Below, piece after piece: positions 39,347 to 47,600 of a stretch of 64,000 nt of DNA (the stretch's first letter is position 1; each line of letters opens with the position of its first letter). The DNA is from Melastoma dodecandrum (taxonomy: Eukaryota > Streptophyta > Magnoliopsida > Myrtales > Melastomataceae), in the NCBI GenBank assembly GCA_029817715.1, contig JARUPY010000398.1:3564001-3628000 (forward strand). Direction: 5' to 3'. The position numbers were made by a program, and so were the translations under genes. The notes under the pieces were generated by a model. The model saw only the letters and a list, made by a program, of their open reading frames with translations, did no database searches and was not told the DNA's origin.

Positions 39347-40897
39347 ATGGCACTGTCGACGAAGCTCATGATGCGCCAGGGGCAATCCCTGGTGATGACT
39401 CCCCAGCTTCTTCAGGCCATCAAACTTCTGCAATTCTCGAGCCTGGAACTGGCCTCGTTCGTTCAAGAGGAGCTGGAGCGCAATCCGCTGCTGGAGCGCG
39501 CGGACGAGACGCGCGGCGAGGAGCCTTCGGCGCCGCTCGACGTCGATCCGCGCGAGGGGCAGATGTCGGACGGCGCCTTCAACGACGGCGCCGAAGCGGA
39601 CTGGAGCTCCGAGAGCTTCGCGACGGATCGCGCCGCGCTCGAAACGAGCCTCGGCACCGAATTGACGAACAGTTTCGACGAGGATCGTGCGGCGACCCCG
39701 GCCGAACCGCGGGACAGTTTCGCCGAGGCGGGTCTCAGCGCCGCCGCCTGGTCCGGCTCGGGCGGATCGGGCGTCGACGGCGAAGCCGCCAATCTCGAGG
39801 CCTATCTGGCGGCGACTCTCTCGTTGAAGGATCATCTCCTCGAGCAATTGCCGCTCGCGGTGATCGAAGCCGGCGACCGGCTGATCGGCCACGCGCTCAT
39901 CGACGCCATTGACGAGGCCGGCTACCTCACCGAAGCGCCGGAGGATGTCGCCGCCCGTCTCGGGGCCTCGCCGGCGCGTGTCGCGGATGTCCTTGCCGCG
40001 GTGCAGAAGCTCGACCCCTCGGGCGTCGGGGCACGCTCGCTCGCCGAGTGTCTCTCGATCCAGCTGCGCGACCGCGACCGGTTCGACCCCGCGATGCAGG
40101 CCCTCATCGCCAACCTCGACCTCGTCGCCAAACGCGACATCGTGGGGCTGCGACGGATCTGCGGCGTCGACGAGGAGGACATCCTCGACATGATCGCGGA
40201 GATTCGGCGCCTCGACCCCAAGCCGGGCCGCGCGTTCGGCAGCAACGCGATCCAGCCCGTCGTGCCGGACGTGCATGTGCGCGCCGCGCCGGACGGCTCC
40301 TGGATGATCGAGCTCAACACCGAGGTGCTGCCGCGCCTCCTGGTGAATCACACCTATGCCGCGCGCATCTCCCGCGGGAAGGGCAGCGAGGCGGACCGCA
40401 GCTTCGTCTCGGGCTGCCTGCAGACGGCGAACTGGCTGACGAAGAGCCTGGAGCAGCGCGCGCGCACGATCCTGAAGGTCTCGACCGAGATCGTGCGCCA
40501 GCAGGATGCGTTCTTCGCCCACGGCGTCGAGCACCTGCGGCCGTTGAACCTCAAGGCGATCGCCGAGGCGACCGGCATGCACGAATCGACGGTCTCGCGC
40601 GTCACCTCGAACAAGTATCTCTCGAGCCCGCGCGGCCTCTTCGAGCTGAAATATTTTTTCACCGCCTCGATCGCGTCGAATTCCGGCGGCGAGGCACATT
40701 CGGCGGAATCGGTGCGCTTCCGCATCAAGCAGATGATCGAGCGCGAAAGTGTCGGTGAGGTGCTGTCCGACGATGCCATCGTCGAGAAGCTCCGCGGCTC
40801 GAATATCGACATCGCGCGGCGCACCGTCGCGAAATACCGCGAGAGCATGCGCATTCCCTCTTCCGTCGAACGGCGCCGGCAGAAGGCGGCGCTCTAA
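39347..40897 (+). CDS. rpoN: RNA polymerase sigma-54 factor
   Basis: A 516-residue sigma-54. Region I is Gln/Leu-rich (MMRQGQSLVMTPQLLQAIKLLQFSS) and binds activators. Region II is acidic (EDRAATPAEPRDSF). Region III contains the core-binding and DNA-binding HTH (LKAIAEATGMHESTVSRVTSNKYL). The RpoN box is ARRTVAKYRESM near the C-terminus. It directs activator-dependent transcription, for example of nitrogen-assimilation genes. Its position after lptB is conserved in alphaproteobacteria. Start MALSTKLMM agrees with the family. Confidence 0.97.
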   Translation: MALSTKLMMRQGQSLVMTPQLLQAIKLLQFSSLELASFVQEELERNPLLERADETRGEEPSAPLDVDPREGQMSDGAFNDGAEADWSSESFATDRAALETSLGTELTNSFDEDRAATPAEPRDSFAEAGLSAAAWSGSGGSGVDGEAANLEAYLAATLSLKDHLLEQLPLAVIEAGDRLIGHALIDAIDEAGYLTEAPEDVAARLGASPARVADVLAAVQKLDPSGVGARSLAECLSIQLRDRDRFDPAMQALIANLDLVAKRDIVGLRRICGVDEEDILDMIAEIRRLDPKPGRAFGSNAIQPVVPDVHVRAAPDGSWMIELNTEVLPRLLVNHTYAARISRGKGSEADRSFVSGCLQTANWLTKSLEQRARTILKVSTEIVRQQDAFFAHGVEHLRPLNLKAIAEATGMHESTVSRVTSNKYLSSPRGLFELKYFFTASIASNSGGEAHSAESVRFRIKQMIERESVGEVLSDDAIVEKLRGSNIDIARRTVAKYRESMRIPSSVERRRQKAAL

Positions 40898-40977
40898 ACC
40901 TCTTCCGCAGCGGAAGCTGCGCTTGCTAAACCCTGGGTTGTATTTTACCAATCCAGGATTGAAGCAGGCGGCGCGGC

Positions 40978-41169
40978 ATGACTGATTTCGAGGTGACGGC
41001 GACGCCTCTGGCGCCCGGTCACGACGGCGACCTCGAGTATCTGCTCGACATGATCGCCGAGCTGGCGAAGCTGGCACGCAACAGCGGCGAGCCAGCCGTG
41101 GCGATCCATCTCGAAGCGATCCTCGCCGCGCGCGAGGCGACGCTCGCTGGCGAGGCGCGAGAAGGGTAG
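40978..41169 (+). CDS. Small acidic protein of unknown function
   Basis: A 63-residue protein, rich in Ala, Leu and Glu and mostly helical (LEYLLDMIAELAKLARNSGEP, AIHLEAILAAREATLAGEA). An unusually AT-rich stretch (GGTTGTATTTTACCAATCC) lies 20-50 nt upstream and may hold its promoter. In many relatives the hibernation factor gene hpf follows rpoN; this is not hpf. I do not recognise a family, and it is only moderately likely to be real. Confidence 0.55.
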   Translation: MTDFEVTATPLAPGHDGDLEYLLDMIAELAKLARNSGEPAVAIHLEAILAAREATLAGEAREG

Positions 41170-41174
41170 CGGTT

Positions 41175-42419
41175 TCAGGCCGTCGTCGTCTGGTGGAAGT
41201 CGCGGATGCGCGGCACGATCTCGTTGCGGAATCGCGAGCCGTTGAAGACGCCATAGTGGCCGACGTCTTTTTGCACGTAATCGACCTTGCGCTCGGCTGG
41301 CAGGTTCGAGCACAGCGCATGCGCCGCCTCGGTCTGGCCGATGCCTGAAATGTCGTCGTTCTCGCCTTCGACCGTCATCAGGGCGGTGCGACGGACGGCG
41401 GAGAGATCCACCCGGCGGTTGCGGTGCGTCATCTCGCCCTTCGGCATCCGATGCTCCACGAAGACGGTGTCGATGGTCTGCAGGTAATACTCGGCCGTCA
41501 GGTCCATCACCGCGAGATATTCGTCGTAGAAGTCGCGCTGCTTCTCACCCGATTCGCCGTCGCCGCGCACGAGATGGCGAAACATGTCGAAATGCGCGTC
41601 GACGTGGCGGTCGATGTTCATTGCCATGAAGCCGGAGAGCTGCAGGAAGCCCGGATAGACGCTGCGGCCGAAGCCCGGATACGGGTAGGGCACCGGGAAG
41701 ATGCAATTGTCGCGGAACCACTGGCTGCCGCGCTTCTCGGCCAGAAGGTTGACCGCGGTGGGAGACTTCCGCGTGTCGATCGGGCCGCCCATCAGCACCA
41801 TCGAGTCGGGACGGTGCGGATCGTCCTGCGCCTCCATCAGTGCGACGGCGGCGATCAGCGGCACCGCAGGCTGGCACACACCGAGCGTGTGAACCGGTCG
41901 ACCGTCCTCTTTCAGGGCGTGGCAGATGTCGATCAGGTAGTCGATGTAGTCGTCGAGGTCGAACGAGGCGGTGGTCTTCGGCACCATCCGCGCGTTGACC
42001 CAATCGGTGATGTAGACGTCGTAATGCGGCAGGAAGGCCTCGACCGTGCCGCGCAGCAGCGTCGCGTAATGGCCCGACATCGGCGCGACGATCAACAGCT
42101 TCGGCTGGTTGGCCGCGGCCGGGGACAGGCGCTCGAACCGCAGCAGCTTGCAGAACGGCCGGCGCCAGACGATCTTTTCTTCAACCGCAACCTCGCGGCC
42201 ATCGATCTGCGTCGTCTCCAGGCGGAACCGGGGCTTCCCGTACCGGCGCGTCAGACGCTCGAACATTTCGGCGGACGCGACGACCGTGCGCCCGACGACG
42301 GTGCCGGAGATCGGATTGAAGGGGTTGCGAGCCCAGAAACGGGCGGCCTCCGACGCCATCCGGGCGGGGGCCATCGCGAAATAGGAGAATTCGTGGAATT
42401 GATAGGACAAAGGATTCAC
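41175..42419 (-). CDS. phaZ: Intracellular polyhydroxyalkanoate depolymerase
   Basis: A 414-residue alpha/beta hydrolase that mobilises stored PHB. The start GTG at 42419 gives MNPLSYQFHEFSYFAMAPAR, close to other PhaZ N-termini (LYQLHEL..  APxR). The nucleophile is Cys in GVCQPAVPL, where lipases have Ser, as in intracellular PhaZ of Ralstonia. The acid is Asp in GENDDISGIGQ and the base is His in DVGHYGVFNG. It converges with the small rpoN-distal ORF and is divergent from regB. Together with phaA, phaB and phaR it covers PHB turnover, except the synthase. Confidence 0.92.
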   Translation of the reverse strand: MNPLSYQFHEFSYFAMAPARMASEAARFWARNPFNPISGTVVGRTVVASAEMFERLTRRYGKPRFRLETTQIDGREVAVEEKIVWRRPFCKLLRFERLSPAAANQPKLLIVAPMSGHYATLLRGTVEAFLPHYDVYITDWVNARMVPKTTASFDLDDYIDYLIDICHALKEDGRPVHTLGVCQPAVPLIAAVALMEAQDDPHRPDSMVLMGGPIDTRKSPTAVNLLAEKRGSQWFRDNCIFPVPYPYPGFGRSVYPGFLQLSGFMAMNIDRHVDAHFDMFRHLVRGDGESGEKQRDFYDEYLAVMDLTAEYYLQTIDTVFVEHRMPKGEMTHRNRRVDLSAVRRTALMTVEGENDDISGIGQTEAAHALCSNLPAERKVDYVQKDVGHYGVFNGSRFRNEIVPRIRDFHQTTTA

Positions 42420-42651
42420 GTGTCTCTGCCGCCTGCGCGAGGGGTCGAGCTTAAGCCCGAGTTGTGCAACGCGAAATGGGACCTTTCGGCACGTCGAACG
42501 CCGACGACAAATGGTTGTCCGTTGCCGCGATGACGCAGCAAGTATCGCCTGAGATGATGAACAGTTCCGCCAGCTTGGCCTTGTCGGTCGGCAGAGCCTT
42601 CCGCTGCGACAGGGGTCAGCGCGAGAACTTCGGCAAAGCAAGGAGATAGAG
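42420..42651. promoter_or_regulatory. Divergent intergenic region phaZ / regB with a strong ribosome site
   Basis: A 232-bp gap. AAGGAG at 42640-42645 is followed by 6 nt and then CTG at 42652, in frame with regB. No ATG, GTG or TTG occurs in that frame between the upstream stop (42550) and TTG 42673. Confidence 0.5.
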
Positions 42652-44019
42652 CTGTCGGACTTCTCGCGATCGTTGGAACTCACGCGCCGCTCGCGCCACC
42701 CGCGCATCGACACGCTCGTGCGGCTGCGATGGCTTGCCGTCAGCGGCCAGCTCTCGGCAATCCTGATCGCTCGCTTCCTGCTGGCGTTCCCGATCCCGCT
42801 CGGATGGTGTTTGCTCACGGTCGGCGCGTCGATCTGGCTGAATATCGGGCTGCGCATCCGCTTCCATCCGAACGATCGGCTGGACGACCGGACCGCATCC
42901 GTCCTGATGGCCTTCGATCTTCTGCAGTTGACGGGGCTGCTCTATCTCACGGGCGGCCTCGAGAACCCGTTCGCGATGCTGTTCCTCGCCCCGCTGATGA
43001 TCGCGGCCGTCTCGCTGTCGGCCGTCTACACGACGGCGCTGACGCTGCTCGTGATCGTCTGCGCGACGACGCTCACGTTCTACCATCTGCCGTTGCCGTG
43101 GTTCCCCGGGCAGACGTTTCATCTGCCGTTCCTCTACCGCGTCGGCATTTGGGCCGCGATCGCGCTCGGCGCGAGCTTCGCCGCGGCCTACACTTGGCGC
43201 ATCGCCGAAGAGGCCCGGCGGCTCGCCGACGCGCTCGCCGCCACCGAACTCGTGCTCGTGCGCGAGCAGCATCTGACCCAGCTCGACGGCCTAGCCGCGG
43301 CCGCCGCGCACGAACTCGGCACCCCTCTGGCGACCATCAAGCTCGTCGTCAACGACATGCAGAAGCAGTTTTCGAGCGCTGGTCCCGTCGGCGAGGACCT
43401 CGAACTCCTCAAGCAGGAGGTCGAGCGGTGCCGCACCATCCTCGGCACGCTCACATCGCTCGGCGGCGTGGAGCCGGGCGATATCATCGGAACGCTCACG
43501 CTGAGCCATCTGCTCGAGGAGGTCGTGCATCCGCAGCGCGATTTCGGCGTCGCGATCTCCGTGGTGAAGGAGAGCGAAGGTCCGGAACCGACCTGCCGGC
43601 GCAACCCGGGCGTGCTCTATGGACTCGGCAATCTGGTCGAGAACGCGATCGACTTCGCTCACGCCGAAGTGCGGATCGTGGCGCGCTGGAGCGAGACGAC
43701 CGTCACCGTCGTCGTCGAGGACGACGGACCCGGTTTCGCGCCGGACGTTGTTCTCTGGCTGGGCGAGCCCTATCTGAAGCACAAGGCAAAGCGCCGCGCG
43801 AAAAGCGACGACAGATCCGGACTCGGTCTGGGGCTCTTTATCGCCAAGACTCTGCTGGAACGGTCCGGAGCGCGCGTCTCGATGGCGAACGCCGTGCCTC
43901 CCGGGCACGGGGCGCGCGTCACCATCCTCTGGAGCCGCGCGGATTTCGAGCAGGGCCACACAACTCGCTCGCTGTTCGCCCCGGGGGAGCGGCGTGCGGG
44001 CGCCGAGGAGACCGCGTGA
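42652..44019 (+). CDS. regB: Redox-sensing histidine kinase RegB/ActS/PrrB
   Basis: About 455 residues from a proposed CTG start (42652); TTG 42673 would give 448 residues. The six-helix membrane domain carries the quinone-sensing motif GGLENPF. The H-box AAAAHELGTPLATI holds the phosphorylated His (H220 by the CTG numbering). The redox-active Cys lies in KQEVERCRTILGTLTSLGG (C260). N, G1 and G2 boxes (NLVENAIDFA, DDGPGFAP, GLGLGLF) follow. RegB senses the aerobic quinone pool and phosphorylates RegA. regA follows 42 nt later. Confidence 0.92.
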   Translation: MSDFSRSLELTRRSRHPRIDTLVRLRWLAVSGQLSAILIARFLLAFPIPLGWCLLTVGASIWLNIGLRIRFHPNDRLDDRTASVLMAFDLLQLTGLLYLTGGLENPFAMLFLAPLMIAAVSLSAVYTTALTLLVIVCATTLTFYHLPLPWFPGQTFHLPFLYRVGIWAAIALGASFAAAYTWRIAEEARRLADALAATELVLVREQHLTQLDGLAAAAAHELGTPLATIKLVVNDMQKQFSSAGPVGEDLELLKQEVERCRTILGTLTSLGGVEPGDIIGTLTLSHLLEEVVHPQRDFGVAISVVKESEGPEPTCRRNPGVLYGLGNLVENAIDFAHAEVRIVARWSETTVTVVVEDDGPGFAPDVVLWLGEPYLKHKAKRRAKSDDRSGLGLGLFIAKTLLERSGARVSMANAVPPGHGARVTILWSRADFEQGHTTRSLFAPGERRAGAEETA

Positions 44020-44060
44020 GCCGCACGGGCGCGCCGGTCGCCGCAACAGGAGCTTGGTTT

Positions 44061-44657
44061 ATGAGCGAGGTGAGCTTCCCGCAGTCCAACAGCCCATCGC
44101 CGGCGGTCCCGCAACTGGCGCTCGATGCCGGCGCCGACAAAAGCCTTTTGATCGTCGACGACGACCGGGCCTTCTGCCAACGCCTCGCGCGCGCCATGGA
44201 AGCGCGTGGCTTCGCCGTCGAGGCCGTCGCCTCGGTGGCCGAAGGGCTGGCCGCCATCGGCCAGCACCCGCCGGCCTTCGCCGTGATCGACATGCGCCTC
44301 ACCGACGGCAACGGCCTCGATGTCATATCCGAGCTGAAGGCCAAGCGACCGGATGCGCGCGCCGTGATCCTCACCGGGTACGGCAACATCGTCACCGCCG
44401 TGACAGCTGTAAAGCTCGGGGCCTTCGACTATCTCGCGAAGCCCGCCGACGCGGACGAGATCTTCAACGCCCTAATGGCCACGCAGCACGACAAGGCGGA
44501 ACTGCCGGAAAATCCGATGTCGGCCGATCGCGTCCGCTGGGAGCACATCCAGCGCATCTACGAACTGTGCGGGCGCAACGTGTCCGAGACCGCGCGGCGC
44601 CTCAACATGCACCGTCGGACCCTTCAGCGCATTCTCGCCAAACGCGCGCCGCGGTAG
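44061..44657 (+). CDS. regA: Redox response regulator RegA/ActR
   Basis: A 198-residue two-component regulator. The receiver domain has LLIVDDDRAFC, the phosphorylated Asp (D77 in VIDMRLTDG), LTGYGNIVTAV and KPADADEI. A short linker leads to a Fis-type HTH (HIQRIYELCGRNVSETARRLNMHRRTLQRILAKRAPR), nearly invariant in this family. AACAGGAGC precedes ATG 44061. RegA controls respiratory, CO2- and N2-fixation and other redox genes. regB is immediately upstream. Confidence 0.96.
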   Translation: MSEVSFPQSNSPSPAVPQLALDAGADKSLLIVDDDRAFCQRLARAMEARGFAVEAVASVAEGLAAIGQHPPAFAVIDMRLTDGNGLDVISELKAKRPDARAVILTGYGNIVTAVTAVKLGAFDYLAKPADADEIFNALMATQHDKAELPENPMSADRVRWEHIQRIYELCGRNVSETARRLNMHRRTLQRILAKRAPR

Positions 44658-44666
44658 GGAGTGGTC

Positions 44667-47600
44667 TCAGGCGAGGATGCCCTTCATCGTCTGCGCCTTC
44701 TCGCGGACGAGGTCCGCCTTGTCCGCGTAGCGCTCGGCGACCCCGGCGCCGAGGTGCCGCTCGGCCATCGTTTTTTCCAGGGCGTCGTTGTCGCTGAGCG
44801 CGCCCGTGGCCAGCCCGATCACATGGTCGGCGAGCTCGTTGACGGTGAAGCTGCTGGCGGTCGTCGAGAGGGGTGCGTTGAGAGTGAACCTCTCTTCCAG
44901 GCCCATCGCGAGTTCGACGGCCATCAGCGAGTCGAGACCGATCTCCGACAAAGGCGTCGTCTTTGCGACGTCTTCGCGCGGCAGCCGAAGCACGCGTGCG
45001 ATCTCATCGCCGATCAAACCGCCGATGGTTTTGCGCGCCTCCTCGGGCGAGGTCTGCGCAACAAGGGCTGCGATGTCGATCTTCTTCGTGTCGCTCGCGA
45101 CCGTCTCGCCCTCGCTCATGAGCTTGCGATACGCCGGCGCCGTCAGCACCGCGAGGTGCTGGCGGGCGGCGCTCCAGTTGATGGGTGCGATGGCGACCAC
45201 GGCGTCGTCCGGCACGTGGGACGGCAGCGCCAGGACGTCGGCCATTGCCCGAAGCGCGTCCTGCGCCAGCATGCCCTTGATGCCGACGCGGCTCGCCAGC
45301 GCCTCGCGCGTCGCGTCCGATCGGGCGAGGATGCCGACGTCCTCGAGCGCCCCCCAGGCGATGGCGAGGGCCGGCAGGCCGGCCTTGCGCCGGCGCCGCG
45401 CGAGGCCCTCGAGGTAGCCGTTGGTCGCCACATAGGCCGCCTGGCCCGGATTGCCGATCAGCGTCGTCGCCGAGGAATAGAGCACGAAATAGTCGAGCCG
45501 CATCTCCCGCGTCAGGCGGTCGAGGAGATCCGCGCCGGTGACCTTCGGGCGCAGGACGCGTTCCATCCGCTCGGCGTCGAGATTTGCGACGAGGGCGTCG
45601 TCGAGCACCATCGCCGCATGGATGACGCCGGCCAGCGGCGGCAGGTCACGGCCGAAGCGTGCGAAGAGCGCTTCCAGCGCCTCCTTGTCGGTGATGTCGA
45701 GCGCTTCGGCGCGCACCCGGACACCCTGCGCGGCCAATGCGGCGATGGCTTCGCGCGCGGCATCGCTGGCGGCGCCGCTGCGGCCGACGAGCATGAGGTT
45801 TCGGGCGCCGCGCTCGGCGAGCCAGCGCGCCGTCTCGAGCCCGAAGCCGCCGAAGCCGCCGGTGACGAGATGCATCTTGTCGGGGGCGATCGGGAAGCTG
45901 CGCCGCTGTCGAAGGGTGATGTCCGAGAGTTTCGGAGGGCGCACGACGAGCTTGCCGACATGGCCGGCCTGCTGCATCAGCCGGAACGCCTCCACCGTCT
46001 CGACCGCATCGAAGGCGCGGTAGGGCAGCGGCGTCAGCTCGCCGCTCGCAAAGAGCCGCGTGACGGAGCGCATCAGCAGCTTGCTGGTCGCGGGGTCCTC
46101 GATGAGCAGCTGGTCGAGGTCGACGCCGAAATAGGAGAGGTTGCGCCGGAAGGGGCGCAGCCCGATGTGCGTGTTCGCGACATAGTCGCGCTTGCCAAGC
46201 TCCACGAAGCGGCCGAAGGGCCGCAGCACCGCGATGGAGCGCTCCATCGCCTCGCCGCTCAGGCTGTTGACGACGACGGCGACGCCGTCGCCCGTCACGG
46301 TGCGGACGTCTTCCGCAAAGGCATTGGAGCGGCTGTCGAAGGCGTGCTCCGCGCCCAACGCGCACAGGAGCGCCCGGCGCTCGGCGGAGCCCGCCGTCGC
46401 GATGACACGCGCCCCACGCCACCGTGCGATCTGGATGGCCGCCAGGCCAACGCCGCCGGCCCCGCCATGGATCAGCACCCATTCCTGCGGCTTCAGCCGG
46501 GCGCAGATCATCAGGGCATGATAGGCCGTGAGGAAGGCGACAGGGACCGTCGCGGCCGCCTCGAACGTGAGCTCGTTGGGGATCGGCGCAACGACGACGG
46601 CGGGCGTCGTCACATGCGTCGAGAAGGCGTTCTTGGCGAAGGCCATCACCCGGTCGCCGGGTTTGAGGTTGCGGACCGCGGCGCCAACACGTTCGACGCG
46701 TCCGGCGCATTCGAGGCCGAGCGTCGGACCGGCAAAACCGTGCTCCAGAATTTCTTCCGGCAACAGGCCCAGCCCGAACATCACATCGCGAAAGTTGAGG
46801 CCGACCGCGCCGACGCTGATCTCGACGTCGTTCGGGCCCGGTGCCTGCCGAGGCACCGCGTCCCAATGGATGCGGTCGAAGCCGGCGCCGTCGCCGCGCT
46901 TGAGCCGCGCCGCCTCGACGCGGCCGCCCCGGCCGCGATCGTGCGCGGACCCGGTGACGAAGCGCACGACCCGCGTGCCGCTCGAGGCGATCAGAATCTC
47001 CGTCTCGTCGCTGCCCGCGAGCACGAGGTCGCGCAGGCGCGGCGCGAGCGCCTCGGCCGGAATATCGGGAGCCACGTCCACGCGCCGCAGGTCGATGTGC
47101 GGCGTCTCGTTCGCCAGCGTCCGCGAGAAGGCCCAAAGACCGTTCGCGACATCTCCGGAGGGCTCGCCCGAGGCGTAGATCGCGCCCGACGTGACGAGCC
47201 AGACGGTCGTCGCCTGCTGCCCGAGGTCGGCGATGATCTGGCGCAGATGAAGGCACGCATCGAGCAGCGATTTCGCGGGCGCCGCGCCGTCGTGGCCGAG
47301 CGCGAGCACCATCACGAAGGCGGGTGCCTCGCCGGTGGGGACGCCGACCGGTTCGCCGTCCGGCACGATCGATACATGCAAGCCGCTGCTCGCCAGCAAC
47401 GTCGCGATGGCGGTGGGGCGCGCCTCGTCGATCGGGTCGCCGAGGCCGACGAGCAACGCCGTGCCCGTTCCCTCCAGCGCCGCCCGTTCGCCGTCCGCCT
47501 CGGCCGTGAGCAGCAGGCCCGTGCCGGCTTCGGTGGCGACGGGCGCCACCTTGGGGTCGGAGAGACCGATGGCCAGCAGCGTGTCGAGCCAGTCCGCCTC

